This document shows, piece after piece, positions 38,507 through 49,134 of a stretch of 64,000 nt of DNA. A program made the position numbers and the translations under genes. The stretch's first letter is position 1; the number at the start of each line of letters is the position of its first letter. The notes below the pieces were generated by a model. It was not told the origin of the DNA, searched no databases, and saw only the letters and a list, made by a program, of their open reading frames with translations. Source of the stretch: Bacteroidota bacterium (GTDB lineage: Bacteria; Bacteroidota; Bacteroidia; Bacteroidales; FEN-979); the NCBI GenBank assembly GCA_026391775.1, contig JAPLDK010000052.1, forward strand, positions 41,333 through 105,332. The letters run 5' to 3'.

Positions 38507-40156
38507 ATGGCAGCAAATGAAAAAGTTGTTTACTCAGTCAGCCCTGACGGGGTGAAATATCCCCTTCCTCTCGAGAAGAATTACGGAAAGGAACTTCAGC
38601 GAATTGAAAAGCTGGTTGTAAAAGCCAGGAAAGAAAAGAAAGAAATTGTTGTTGTAATGGGACTTGGCTTTGTAGGTGCAGTGATGGCCGCCATTGTTGC
38701 CGATACCAAGGACAAGAAAGGTAATCACAGCAAATTTGTGATCGGCTGCCAGCGTCCAAGCCTCAGGAGTTATTGGAAGATCGATATGATGAACAGTGGT
38801 TTGTCACCTGTGAAAGCAGAAGACCCTGAAGTGGATGAGCTCATCGATCGCTGTGTTCTGAAAAAGAAAACCCTCGTGGCTACATATAACAGCGACTGTC
38901 TGAAGTTTGCCGATTGTGTTGTTGTGGATGTTCAATGCGATTTTTCCAAAAAGGAATTAGGGAATATGCGGTCAGGTGAAGCCGATATGGCTGCATTGGA
39001 AGATACAATGAGGACCATTGGGGAGAAGATCATACCCAAATGCCTTGTTCTGATCGAAACAACTGTTGCCCCGGGAACGACTGAGTTCGTTGCATGGCCT
39101 ATCCTGAAGAAAGAGTTTCAGAAACGTGGAATGAAGGACACACCTTTGCTCGCACACAGTTTTGAACGGGTTATGCCAGGTAAAGACTATGTTGCTTCCA
39201 TAAGGGATTTCTGGAGAGTTTGCTCAGGCTGTGAAGACATTGCCAGAAAAAGGGTTGAAAAATTCCTGCATGAGGTTCTTAACACCAAGGATTTTCCGCT
39301 GACCGTGATGGATCGCCCGATAGAATCCGAAACCACCAAAATCGTAGAGAACTCTTACCGTGCCACGATCCTTGCATATCTGCACGAATGGAGTCTTTTT
39401 GCCGAACGTAATGGCGTTGACCTTATCAAGGTTATCAAAGCTATTAAAATGAGGCCTACCCACAGTAACATTATTTTCCCTGGCCCCGGGATCGGCGGCT
39501 ACTGTCTTCCTAAGGATGGCGGGCTTGGATACTGGGCTTACAAACACATCCTTGGATTTGAAGATGGCGATAAGTTATTCAAGATTACCCCTACCGCCAT
39601 TGATATCAATGATACCCGTGCATTGCATGTGGCCGAGCTTACCCGTGACGCCTTGCGCAACATGGGCCGTTACATTGCAGGCTCGCAGGTGCTGCTTTGC
39701 GGTGCTTCCTACCGGCAGGATGTTGGTGACACCAGGTACAGCGGAAGCGAAATGGTAGTTCGCAAGCTTACTGAAATGAGCGCTGAAATAAAGGTGCATG
39801 ATCCTTACGTTGAACACTGGTATGAATTGGAAGACCAGGATTCATACCCTTCACCAGGCAGTTCATGGAAGAGGTTTTTCCGTAACCAGGAAGGGCTTAA
39901 AAACTCAGTTGTTTCGAAGGATATAAAAAAATCGCTGAAAGGTGTTGACGCACTTATTCTTGCTGTTCCCCATACCCATTACCTGAACCTCGACCCGGAT
40001 GATATCGTGAAGTGGGCAGGCGGGCCAATCGCCGTTGTGGATGCTTTTGGTATCCTTGACGATGCGAGGATACGCCGCTACTTCGAACTGGGTTGCGAGG
40101 TTAAAGCCCTGGGACGCGGCCATCTGGCAAGGCTCAAAAGAGAAGTAAGGAAATAA
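38507..40156 (+). CDS. Nucleotide-sugar 6-dehydrogenase, extended form
   Basis: NAD-dependent enzyme of the UDP-glucose/GDP-mannose dehydrogenase family that oxidises C6 of an NDP-sugar to a uronate. 549 residues, against about 430-450 usual. MGLGFVGAVMAAIVAD (about 50-65) is the Rossmann motif, ETTVAPGTTE the NAD-binding second motif, and GPGIGGYCLPKDGG holds catalytic Cys333. Extra residues lie in the N-terminal 45 residues, after the first Rossmann motif and near 430-460. The substrate is not set by sequence; UDP-GlcNAc would fit the need of wbpB at 13004. Starts 33 bases after pheT and shares its direction. Confidence 0.9.
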   Translation: MAANEKVVYSVSPDGVKYPLPLEKNYGKELQRIEKLVVKARKEKKEIVVVMGLGFVGAVMAAIVADTKDKKGNHSKFVIGCQRPSLRSYWKIDMMNSGLSPVKAEDPEVDELIDRCVLKKKTLVATYNSDCLKFADCVVVDVQCDFSKKELGNMRSGEADMAALEDTMRTIGEKIIPKCLVLIETTVAPGTTEFVAWPILKKEFQKRGMKDTPLLAHSFERVMPGKDYVASIRDFWRVCSGCEDIARKRVEKFLHEVLNTKDFPLTVMDRPIESETTKIVENSYRATILAYLHEWSLFAERNGVDLIKVIKAIKMRPTHSNIIFPGPGIGGYCLPKDGGLGYWAYKHILGFEDGDKLFKITPTAIDINDTRALHVAELTRDALRNMGRYIAGSQVLLCGASYRQDVGDTRYSGSEMVVRKLTEMSAEIKVHDPYVEHWYELEDQDSYPSPGSSWKRFFRNQEGLKNSVVSKDIKKSLKGVDALILAVPHTHYLNLDPDDIVKWAGGPIAVVDAFGILDDARIRRYFELGCEVKALGRGHLARLKREVRK

Positions 40157-40185
40157 GCCATTGAGGTTATATAATTCAGAATAGT

Positions 40186-41415
40186 ATGGATGTTCACATG
40201 ATCAAGCAACGGTTTGGCATCATTGGGAATTCTCTGCTGCTTGACAGGGCCATTGATATCGCCCGGCAGGTAGCTGCCACTGATATTACTGTGCTTATCT
40301 CCGGCGAAAGCGGGACGGGAAAGGAATTCTTCCCTAAGATCATCCATCAGCTCAGTGCTCGTAAGCACGGCTCTTATATCGCGGTAAACTGCGGGGCTAT
40401 TCCTGAAGGCACTATTGATTCCGAATTGTTCGGGCACGAAAAGGGATCCTTTACTGGTGCGCATGAGGCCCGTAAGGGATATTTTGAGGTAGTCAACGGC
40501 GGTACTATCTTTCTTGATGAAGTTGCTGAACTGCCGCTGGGAACCCAGGTAAGGCTCTTACGTGTGCTTGAAAGTGGTGAGTTCATCCGTGTTGGTTCTT
40601 CAAAGGTTTTGAAAACGAATGCCAGGGTTGTTGCAGCTACAAATGTGAATATCCCCGATGCAGTTGCCAGTGGGAAGTTCAGACAGGACCTATATTACCG
40701 GTTGAATACGGTGCCTATTTTTGTACCAGCTCTCAGGGACAGACAGGAGGACATCTACCTTCTTTTCAGGAAGTTTGCTGCCGATGCCGCAGAGAAATAC
40801 CGGATGCCTGCAATTCAGCTGGATGAAGATGCCCAGAAGATTTTAATCTCATACCGCTGGCCCGGAAATATCAGGCAGTTAAAGAACCTGGCTGAACAGA
40901 TTTCCATTATTGAAAAAACCAGGAGCATTGATGCTCCAACATTAACAAAATACATGCCCCAGGCACATTCAAGCGACCTTCCGGTTCTTTATAAGGGGCA
41001 GGATACTACAAATTTCTCGGAACGGGATCTCCTTTATAAGGTGCTTTTCGATATGAAGAAAGACATGAACGACCTTAAACAACTGGTCATGAACCTTCTT
41101 CAGAACGAACAAGCCCTTGGGAATTCTCAATCAGAAAATTACCAGCTCATTAAAAAGTTGTATCAGGATTTTGGAGAAGTAAAGGAACAGGCACATCCGA
41201 TTATTATGCAAACCGATGACAGATCCATGGCTGATACGGAACCTGTTCAGGAACCTGAAGAGGTTGAGGAGTCCCTTTCTCTTGAGAAGAAAGAAAAGGA
41301 TTACATCAGAAAGGCTCTTGAAAAATATAAAGGCAGGCGAAAAGAGGCTGCCCGTGAACTTGGGATTTCGGAAAGGACATTATACAGGAAAATCAAGGAT
41401 TACAACCTTGAATGA
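40186..41415 (+). CDS. Sigma-54 dependent transcriptional activator without receiver domain
   Basis: 409 residues. AAA+ domain from residue about 8 to 245: Walker A GESGTGKE (40-47), GSFTGA loop (87-92, consensus GAFTGA), Walker B GGTIFLDE (105-112) and R-finger region RQDLYYRLNTVPI. A C-terminal Fis-type helix-turn-helix lies at about 383-407 (AARELGISERTLYRKIKDYNL). The usual N-terminal receiver or sensor domain is missing, so activity must be set by level or by another protein. It is followed by lptE, TPR, secG and groSL, an order common in Bacteroidota. Confidence 0.95.
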   Translation: MDVHMIKQRFGIIGNSLLLDRAIDIARQVAATDITVLISGESGTGKEFFPKIIHQLSARKHGSYIAVNCGAIPEGTIDSELFGHEKGSFTGAHEARKGYFEVVNGGTIFLDEVAELPLGTQVRLLRVLESGEFIRVGSSKVLKTNARVVAATNVNIPDAVASGKFRQDLYYRLNTVPIFVPALRDRQEDIYLLFRKFAADAAEKYRMPAIQLDEDAQKILISYRWPGNIRQLKNLAEQISIIEKTRSIDAPTLTKYMPQAHSSDLPVLYKGQDTTNFSERDLLYKVLFDMKKDMNDLKQLVMNLLQNEQALGNSQSENYQLIKKLYQDFGEVKEQAHPIIMQTDDRSMADTEPVQEPEEVEESLSLEKKEKDYIRKALEKYKGRRKEAARELGISERTLYRKIKDYNLE

Positions 41416-41436
41416 ACTGAAAAGTTTTCACATGGC

Positions 41437-41985
41437 ATGAAAGAACAGAGAACATTGATACATAGGGTTTACGCTTTCCAGCAGATTTGCTTTCTTTTTC
41501 TGATGGTTGCGATGGTGGTGCTGCCCCAGACCTCATGCAAAGTCGGCTATTCCTTTACAGGGGCTTCGATATCCCCCGATGTAAAAACTGTTGCTATCCC
41601 CTTTATGATCAATTCTGCTTCTCTTGTCGTTCCTACGTTAAGCAGGACGCTGACCAATGCTTTAAGGGACTATTTTACCACACAGACAAGTTTACAGGCG
41701 GTTGACAGGAACGGGGACCTGGAACTTACAGGAAATATCACGGGATACGGAGTGACCCCGGTTGCTATCCAGGGAAATGAAACAGCAGCCATGAACCGCC
41801 TGACTATTACTGTCAGCATCAAGTTTGTTAATAAGAAGAATCCAAAGCAGAATTATGAGAGCTCATTCTCAAGGTACCAGGATTATCCTGTTGCAGATTT
41901 AACCACGGTACAGGACAGGCTTATTGCAGTTATTACCGACCAGCTTGTCCAGGACATATTCAATAAATCAGTTGTCAACTGGTAA
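41437..41985 (+). CDS. lptE: LptE family lipoprotein (LPS transport)
   Basis: 182 residues. Lipoprotein signal peptide with Cys34 (LPQTSC). The mature part starts KVGYSFTGASISPDVKTVAIPFMIN, which is the LptE family start in Bacteroidota. LptE plugs the LptD barrel that inserts lipopolysaccharide into the outer membrane. Begins 21 bases after the sigma-54 activator. lptD is not in the window. Confidence 0.93.
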   Translation: MKEQRTLIHRVYAFQQICFLFLMVAMVVLPQTSCKVGYSFTGASISPDVKTVAIPFMINSASLVVPTLSRTLTNALRDYFTTQTSLQAVDRNGDLELTGNITGYGVTPVAIQGNETAAMNRLTITVSIKFVNKKNPKQNYESSFSRYQDYPVADLTTVQDRLIAVITDQLVQDIFNKSVVNW

Positions 41986-42000
41986 TTCTGAATTCAGGCT

Positions 42001-42008
42001 TATATTTG
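42001..42008 (+). promoter_or_regulatory. Possible -7 element before the TPR gene
   Basis: TATATTTG, a full TAnnTTTG match, only 5 bases before the ATG at 42013. If used, the message would be almost leaderless, so it may be fortuitous. Confidence 0.2.
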
Positions 42009-42012
42009 TATT

Positions 42013-43047
42013 ATGAACCGGCAGCAATTTTCGGAACTTGTTAGGGATCCAAGGACTCTGGGTGAAGGAACCATCATTGAGCTTGAGAACCTGCTTAAAC
42101 AGTATCCATATTGTCAAACAGCCCAGGTTCTACTTACCTTTAACCTTCTTCAGCAAAACCATGCCTCTTACCAGGCACAGTTGAAGAGGGCGGTTGCTTA
42201 TGCAGGTGACCGCAAGAAGTTAAAAGAACTTCTTGAAGGAAAGAAAGCACAACCTGCCACAATTGCGTCTTTTGTTTCACAGGAGTCTGCTACTGAACCA
42301 GTTCTTACTGTCTTCAGCCCGGAACCCATAGTTGCAATAGTACCGGAAGTACCAATGCTTGTAACTGAAGCTGGAATTTCTGGCTCATTAGCGTTTTTAC
42401 CTATTGAACCTAAGGTTTTACCGGAGGTTGAAATTGTTTCTCCATTAACGTCTTCCCCCATAGAGCCTGAGCAGGAAAATTATATCGAAGAATCGGTGAT
42501 AAGTTCCGAAGAGCTTGCTCTTGCCTCTCCTCAGGCTCCGGTGCTGAATATGGGAGCTACAGGTTTTGTAGCCCCATTGACTGCTGTTAACAAGCCATCC
42601 GAAGTCCCAAGAGGAAAAATTTCTCAGGACGACCTGCTTGCCATTGTAAGAAAGAGGCTGAACGAGATCAATGAGGAAAGAAATATCAGGAGGCCTGAAC
42701 CCGAGCCTGTCTTCCCGGAAAAAGAGACGGATAAAGATGGACCGGTTTTAAGACCGGCCAAAGACTTCTATAAGTCCAAAAATGAATTGATTGAAAAATT
42801 TATAAAGGAGGAACCCCAAATCTCCAGGCCTAAAATAGAGTTCTTTAATCCAACTTTACTTTCTCAAAAATCAAACATGGATGAAGAGGATATCATAAGC
42901 GAAACGCTTGCCTTATTATATGCAAAACAGGGTAATATGCAGAAAGCCATCCACATTTATGAGAAATTATCCTTGCGATTCTCCGAAAAAAGTCGTTACT
43001 TTGCGGCCCAAATTGAAAATATCAAAGGAATTACACACCAGACGTAG
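42013..43047 (+). CDS. TPR-containing protein, function unknown
   Basis: 344 residues, no signal peptide, cytosolic. The N-terminal 75 residues are helical (LVRDPRTLGEGTIIELENLLKQYPYCQTAQVLLTFNLL). The middle (about 85-200) is low in complexity and rich in Pro, Glu and Val. The C-terminus (about 290-335) has one TPR unit, LLYAKQGNMQKAIHIYEKLS. This gene is regularly found between lptE and secG in Bacteroidota; its role is not known. Order and spacing suggest co-transcription with lptE and secG. Confidence 0.85.
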   Translation: MNRQQFSELVRDPRTLGEGTIIELENLLKQYPYCQTAQVLLTFNLLQQNHASYQAQLKRAVAYAGDRKKLKELLEGKKAQPATIASFVSQESATEPVLTVFSPEPIVAIVPEVPMLVTEAGISGSLAFLPIEPKVLPEVEIVSPLTSSPIEPEQENYIEESVISSEELALASPQAPVLNMGATGFVAPLTAVNKPSEVPRGKISQDDLLAIVRKRLNEINEERNIRRPEPEPVFPEKETDKDGPVLRPAKDFYKSKNELIEKFIKEEPQISRPKIEFFNPTLLSQKSNMDEEDIISETLALLYAKQGNMQKAIHIYEKLSLRFSEKSRYFAAQIENIKGITHQT

Positions 43048-43102
43048 GAGTTTTTGGTTGTTGATTTCAAAAAGCATTAACTAATTATTCAAAAATCGAA
43101 TT

Positions 43103-43441
43103 ATGGGTGTTTACATTGTTGTTTCAGTCCTCATTCTTATCGCCTCCGCTTTGATGGTGCTGGTAGTGCTGGTCCAGAATTCAAAAGGTGGCGGGCTTGC
43201 TTCAAATTTTGCTTCTTCAAACCAGTTCATGGGGGTAAGAAAAACAGCTGACTTCCTTGAAAAAACTACATGGACTCTGGCTATTGTATTACTAGTCCTC
43301 AGTTTATTCTCAATTTTTTCTATCCCGAAGAACCAGGGTGCCGCCCCGGTCCAGGAAAGTGAGATCAAGAAGCAGATCGACCAGTCAAAGGCAGCTCCTG
43401 TAAAAGACTTCCAGCCTAGTCCTGGTGAGAAGAAAAAATAG
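43103..43441 (+). CDS. secG: Preprotein translocase subunit SecG
   Basis: 112 residues with two transmembrane helices (about 3-25 and 52-73) linked by the SecG loop VLVQNSKGGGLASNFASSNQFMGVRKTADFLEKTTW. The C-terminal tail (after 75) is hydrophilic, as in Bacteroidota SecG. Stimulates SecYEG export. A terminator follows, ending this unit before groS. Confidence 0.96.
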   Translation: MGVYIVVSVLILIASALMVLVVLVQNSKGGGLASNFASSNQFMGVRKTADFLEKTTWTLAIVLLVLSLFSIFSIPKNQGAAPVQESEIKKQIDQSKAAPVKDFQPSPGEKKK

Positions 43442-43478
43442 GAACTTTCCCTGTTTGCAGAAAATGAAAACAGTAAAG

Positions 43479-43509
43479 CTGTTTCCTGTTAACGGGAACA
43501 GTTTTTTTT
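43479..43509 (+). terminator. Rho-independent terminator after secG
   Basis: Stem CTGTTTCC / GGGAACAG (one G-T pair) around TGTTAAC, followed by eight T. Confidence 0.9.
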
Positions 43510-43653
43510 ATCTCCTAATGTCAGAATGTCAGAAAATATGACAACCGGATTTTTCAATAAGAAATTTTGCTGAAAAATTGTCCTTATTCTTTTCATTAAA
43601 CCGTTTGGCATGGTTTCTGTCAAAAGGAATAATACCAAGTGAATTTCATAATG

Positions 43654-43675
43654 TTTAACTTTAAATAATGTTAAA
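43654..43675 (+). promoter_or_regulatory. Inverted repeat ending at the groS start codon
   Basis: TTTAAC and GTTAAA arms, 10 bases apart, with the right arm directly before the groS ATG. It could be a weak hairpin around the start region or chance in AT-rich DNA. No CIRCE element is present. Confidence 0.25.
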
Positions 43676-43954
43676 ATGGCAAAAGTAAAGATTAAACCTC
43701 TGGCAGACCGGGTTCTGATTGAATCCGCAGCGGCAGAAGAAAAAACAGCAGGTGGAATTATTATTCCTGATACTGCAAAGGAAAAACCCCAGAAAGGTAC
43801 CGTTATGGCTGTTGGCCCCGGAAAAAAAGATGAACCCATGACAGTTAAAGTTGGTGATATTGTTCTTTACGGAAAATATTCCGGAACAGAGATCACTATT
43901 GATGGCAGGAACTATCTTATTATGCGCGAATCGGATATCGTTGCGATTATCTGA
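43676..43954 (+). CDS. groS: Co-chaperonin GroES
   Basis: 92 residues. [43 protein letters not shown] is the family start with the mobile loop (about 17-32), and [26 protein letters not shown] the end. It caps GroEL for ATP-driven folding. The gap to groL is 56 bases; both are expected to be co-transcribed. Confidence 0.98.
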   Translation: MAKVKIKPLADRVLIESAAAEEKTAGGIIIPDTAKEKPQKGTVMAVGPGKKDEPMTVKVGDIVLYGKYSGTEITIDGRNYLIMRESDIVAII

Positions 43955-44004
43955 CCATCAGTAACATTAATGAATCATACACATTGTAACCCTTAAAAAC
44001 ATAA

Positions 44005-45651
<1,647 letters not shown>

Positions 45652-45669
45652 AATCACAATTGTTTGTTC

Positions 45670-45699
45670 AAAAAAACCCTGCAAGCGCGGGGTTTTTTT
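45670..45699 (+). terminator. Rho-independent terminator after groL
   Basis: AAAAAACCCTGC and GCGGGGTTTTTT pair around an AAGC loop, followed by T; it could work in both directions. Confidence 0.9.
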
Positions 45700-45712
45700 A
45701 TTGTCATTTTCG

Positions 45713-45720
45713 TAGCTTTG
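45713..45720 (+). promoter_or_regulatory. Putative -7 element for the DUF4468-like gene and rlmN
   Basis: TAGCTTTG, full TAnnTTTG match, 39 bases before the ATG at 45760. Confidence 0.45.
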
Positions 45721-45759
45721 AGAAAATGAATTCAGAATCGGTTTAAAACACTCTTTGCC

Positions 45760-46311
45760 ATGAAATTACCCGCATTCGCATGCTGCATAATCCTGGGTTG
45801 TCTTTGCGTTTCTGCTATTGTTGCACAGACTGCATCGCCCAATTTACCCATAGATCCGGAAACCAAAAAGCTCACCTACCGGGATGTTGTGAACCAGGAA
45901 GGTAATCCTGGATACCTTTACGATAAAGCCATTCAATGGTTCGGGTATTACTACCTCAATGCAGCCTCGGTATTCTCTGTTCAGGACAGGGTCAATGGGA
46001 AGGTTGAGGGTGTTGGCAGATTGCGGATCTATAACAATGACAGCAAAACAGGATTGCACACTGAGGGCGGCCTGGTTACTTACCAGATTAAAATTGAGTT
46101 CAAGGAGAACCGTTACCGGTATACCCTCACCGACTTCAATCTTAAACTTGCCTCCCGTTTCCCCATTGAAAAGTGGATGAACAGGGAGGACCCTGCCTAC
46201 AATCCTAGCTGGGATACATACCTGTACCAGGTTGACACTACTATGCAAAGACTGGTCTCGACCCTGAAAGAGAAAATGAAACCAATCGTGGTCAAAAAGG
46301 ATGAATGGTAA
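45760..46311 (+). CDS. DUF4468-like secreted protein, function unknown
   Basis: 183 residues with a signal peptide (CCIILGCLCVSAIVAQ). The mature part has TKKLTYRDVVNQEGNPGYLYDKAIQWFGYYY near residues 30-60, and EFKENRYRYTLTDFNL around 110-126, matching the shape of the DUF4468/TPM-like group common in Bacteroidota. Expected in the periplasm or outer membrane; no function known. It overlaps rlmN by 11 bases, so the two are coupled. Confidence 0.85.
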   Translation: MKLPAFACCIILGCLCVSAIVAQTASPNLPIDPETKKLTYRDVVNQEGNPGYLYDKAIQWFGYYYLNAASVFSVQDRVNGKVEGVGRLRIYNNDSKTGLHTEGGLVTYQIKIEFKENRYRYTLTDFNLKLASRFPIEKWMNREDPAYNPSWDTYLYQVDTTMQRLVSTLKEKMKPIVVKKDEW

Positions 46312-47377
46312 ATCGGTTTCCGACATTCGTGATCTTTCTCCCGAAGACATAAAGTCATTTCTTATCACTCATGATGAAAAGTCTTTCCGGGGCAAGCAGG
46401 TATTTGAATGGCTCTGGAAAAAGCAATGCACTTCTTTTGATGAAATGACCGACATCCCTAAAGCCTGCAGGGAGCTTCTGAAAAGCAATTTTACGTTTCA
46501 CCAGGCCATCCAGGCAAAAATCCGGAAAAGCAGGGACGGCACAGTTAAGATAGGATTTATCCTTCATGACGGTTCTATAGTAGAAGGGGTGCTCATCCCA
46601 TCAGGGCTGAGGTTTACGGCCTGTGTTTCGTCCCAGGTTGGCTGCCCTCTCGGTTGTGTGTTCTGTGCAACAGGAAAACTGGGCTTTATGAGGAACCTGA
46701 GTGCAGGAGAAATCTTTGACCAGGCGGTTTACCTGAAAAAGCTGGCATCTGAAAGAACAAACAGTCCGGCCGGCTTGTCAAACATCGTTTACATGGGAAT
46801 GGGGGAGCCGATGCTCAATTATGAGAATGTGAAAAAATCTGTTGAAATGATCGCTTCTGCGGATGGCATGGGGATGTCATCCCAGAGGATCACCATCTCA
46901 AGCCTGGGTATCCCTAAAATGATAAGACAAATGGCTGATGATGAACTGAAGTGCCATTTTGCACTTTCCCTGCATGCCACGGCAAACGAAAAGCGAAACC
47001 GTCTTGTTCCATTTAATTTACGGCATCCTCTTGAAGACATTAAAGAGGCTCTGAAGTATTATTATATTAAAACCGGAAAACGGTTCACCATTGAGTATAT
47101 TCTTTTTAAAGATATTAATGATTCCATTGCAGATGCCAGGGAACTTGCGGCCTTCTGTAAAAATTTCCCCGTGAAGGTCAACCTTCTGGAGTATAACGAA
47201 GTTGAGGGAACCGGGCTGTTCAGGTCAGGCCCTGAAAAGCTACAGGCATTTGCTGATTTTCTGGAAAAAAAGAACATGGTAGTAAATATCCGTAAAAGCC
47301 GGGGAAAAGATATCGACGCGGCCTGCGGGCAGTTGGCAGGAATGGTAAGTAGTGAGATAGCGAAAAAGCGAAATTAA
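46301..47377 (+). CDS. rlmN: 23S rRNA (A2503-C2)/tRNA (A37-C2) methyltransferase RlmN
   Basis: Radical SAM enzyme, 358 residues, that methylates C2 of A2503 in 23S rRNA and A37 in some tRNAs. Cluster motif CPLGCVFC (Cys115, Cys119, Cys122); the methyl-carrying Cys342 lies in DAACGQLAG near the C-terminus. The N-terminal FRGKQVFEWLWKK (29-41) is the RlmN helical domain. Overlaps the upstream gene by 11 bases. Confidence 0.97.
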   Translation: MNGKSVSDIRDLSPEDIKSFLITHDEKSFRGKQVFEWLWKKQCTSFDEMTDIPKACRELLKSNFTFHQAIQAKIRKSRDGTVKIGFILHDGSIVEGVLIPSGLRFTACVSSQVGCPLGCVFCATGKLGFMRNLSAGEIFDQAVYLKKLASERTNSPAGLSNIVYMGMGEPMLNYENVKKSVEMIASADGMGMSSQRITISSLGIPKMIRQMADDELKCHFALSLHATANEKRNRLVPFNLRHPLEDIKEALKYYYIKTGKRFTIEYILFKDINDSIADARELAAFCKNFPVKVNLLEYNEVEGTGLFRSGPEKLQAFADFLEKKNMVVNIRKSRGKDIDAACGQLAGMVSSEIAKKRN

Positions 47378-47399
47378 ATTTATTTTCGCTACTTCGCTA
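47358..47399 (+). terminator. Hairpin overlapping the rlmN 3' end
   Basis: TAGCGAA and TTCGCTA, with an inner AGCGAAA / TTTTCGCT pair, make an imperfect stem spanning the rlmN stop. It has no clear T-tract, so it may be a weak terminator or mRNA-end structure. Confidence 0.35.
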
Positions 47400-47418
47400 T
47401 TTAATAAATCACGCAATT

Positions 47419-49056
47419 ATGGAAAAGAAAGGCTTTAGTGTTTCCGGTAACATTGTGGATGTGGTCGGAAAAAGGATATTCAAGGGTCGCATTTTGGTTG
47501 AGAACGGAATTGTGAAAAAAATCACAGAATGTGATTGCAAACAGGATCATTACATTCTGCCAGGCCTTATCGATGCCCATATCCATATCGAAAGTTCAAT
47601 GCTTATCCCTTCGGAGTTTGCAAGGCTGGCTGTAGTCCATGGCACTGTTGCAACAGTCTCTGATCCCCATGAGATAGCTAATGTGCTTGGTGTACCGGGT
47701 GTAAGGTTCATGATTGAGAATGGGAGGAAAGTCCCGTTTAAGTTCAATTTCGGAGCTTCTTCCTGTGTCCCGGCCACATCGTTTGAGACTGCCGGTGCAA
47801 AGCTTGGTGTTAAGGAAATTGAAGAGTTACTGTCGATGAAGGAAGTGAGGTATCTTTCCGAAATGATGAATTATCCGGGAGTTTTATATGGTGATCCCGA
47901 GGTAATGGCGAAGATTAAACTGGCCGGGAAATACGGGAAACCTGTCGATGGTCATGCGCCCGGATTAAAAGGTGATGACGCTGCCAGGTATATAGGGGCA
48001 GGTATAACTACCGACCACGAATGCTTTAGCAGGGAAGAAGCCCTGGACAAGATAAAATGCGGGATGAAGATACTCATCCGCGAAGGCAGTGCAGCAAGGA
48101 ATTTTGAGGAATTATGCAGCCTGGTTGATGAATTCCCCGACATGGTGATGTTTTGCAGTGACGACAAACATCCGGATGATTTGGTCCTAGGGCATATCAA
48201 CGATATTGTAAAACGGGCACTGGCAAAGGGACTCGACCTGTTTAACGTGCTAAGGGCATGTACATATAATCCGGTAAAACACTATAAACTGGAGACCGGT
48301 CTGGTCAGGGAAGGTGACTATGCCGATTTTATAGTTGCCGGTAACCTTAAGGATTTCAATATCCTGGAGACCTGGGTTTCTGGTATAAAGGTTGCTGAAT
48401 CCGGTAAAACCCTGATCTCACCGGTTATCGAAACCCCATTCAATAATTTCAATATTGGAGAGGTATGCCCTGAAGGCATCCGGGTAAAGCAGCAGCCAGG
48501 CCAGATCAGGGTGCAGGAAGCTTATAACGGGCAGTTAATTACAGGGGCAATTGATGTTGAACCTAAGCTTGTTGATGGGTACGTGGTCAGCGATCCGGGA
48601 AGGGACATCCTTAAGCTTATCGTTAAAAACAGGTATTTTGAAAGCCCTGCCGGGATCGGATTTATCTGTGGGCTCGGACTGAAGAGAGGGGCTATTGCTT
48701 CATGTGTTGCACATGACAGTCATAATATCGTTGCTTCCGGTACTGATGACGAATCAATAATCAGGGCAATTAATCTGATTATCCATAGCCGTGGAGGAAT
48801 ATCTGTTGTTGATGGCGATACTGCAGAAGTCCTGCCTTTACCGTTTGCTGGTATCATGACAGTTGATGACGGCTATATTGTTGCTGAAAAGTACCGTAAA
48901 ATGGACAAGATGGTCAAAGCACTCGGGAGCCAGCTGCTGTCACCTTTTATGACCCTTTCCTTTATGGCTTTGCTTGTTATTCCTAGTCTTAAGCTTAGCG
49001 ACAAGGGCCTTTTTGACGGCAGAAACTTCGCTTTTACAGAACTGTTTAAAATTTAA
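47419..49056 (+). CDS. ade: Adenine deaminase
   Basis: Amidohydrolase that converts adenine to hypoxanthine for purine salvage. 545 residues. PGLIDAHIHIESSML (about 48-62) with metal-binding His residues, DGHAPGLKG near 175, HECFSREEA around 200, and MVMFCSDDKHPDDL near 240 carrying the catalytic Asp. The C-terminal half (about 330-545) is the small domain, with CGLGLKRGAIASCVAHDSHNIV. Follows rlmN by 41 bases and may be transcribed with it. Confidence 0.96.
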   Translation: MEKKGFSVSGNIVDVVGKRIFKGRILVENGIVKKITECDCKQDHYILPGLIDAHIHIESSMLIPSEFARLAVVHGTVATVSDPHEIANVLGVPGVRFMIENGRKVPFKFNFGASSCVPATSFETAGAKLGVKEIEELLSMKEVRYLSEMMNYPGVLYGDPEVMAKIKLAGKYGKPVDGHAPGLKGDDAARYIGAGITTDHECFSREEALDKIKCGMKILIREGSAARNFEELCSLVDEFPDMVMFCSDDKHPDDLVLGHINDIVKRALAKGLDLFNVLRACTYNPVKHYKLETGLVREGDYADFIVAGNLKDFNILETWVSGIKVAESGKTLISPVIETPFNNFNIGEVCPEGIRVKQQPGQIRVQEAYNGQLITGAIDVEPKLVDGYVVSDPGRDILKLIVKNRYFESPAGIGFICGLGLKRGAIASCVAHDSHNIVASGTDDESIIRAINLIIHSRGGISVVDGDTAEVLPLPFAGIMTVDDGYIVAEKYRKMDKMVKALGSQLLSPFMTLSFMALLVIPSLKLSDKGLFDGRNFAFTELFKI

Positions 49057-49100
49057 CAGAAAAAAACATTTACATATTTACGAGCGTACAATATTCTTTT

Positions 49101-49108
49101 TATATTTG
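49101..49108 (+). promoter_or_regulatory. Putative -7 element for the ArsR gene
   Basis: TATATTTG, full TAnnTTTG match, 26 bases before the ATG at 49135. Confidence 0.45.
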
Positions 49109-49134
49109 CTTGGAAATATAAAAACTTGATTACC

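Noticed and set aside
43442..43675. CIRCE-type heat-shock operator before groS
   Set aside because: No TTAGCACTC-N9-GAGTGCTAA like sequence could be found in the gap; only a weak AT-rich inverted repeat.
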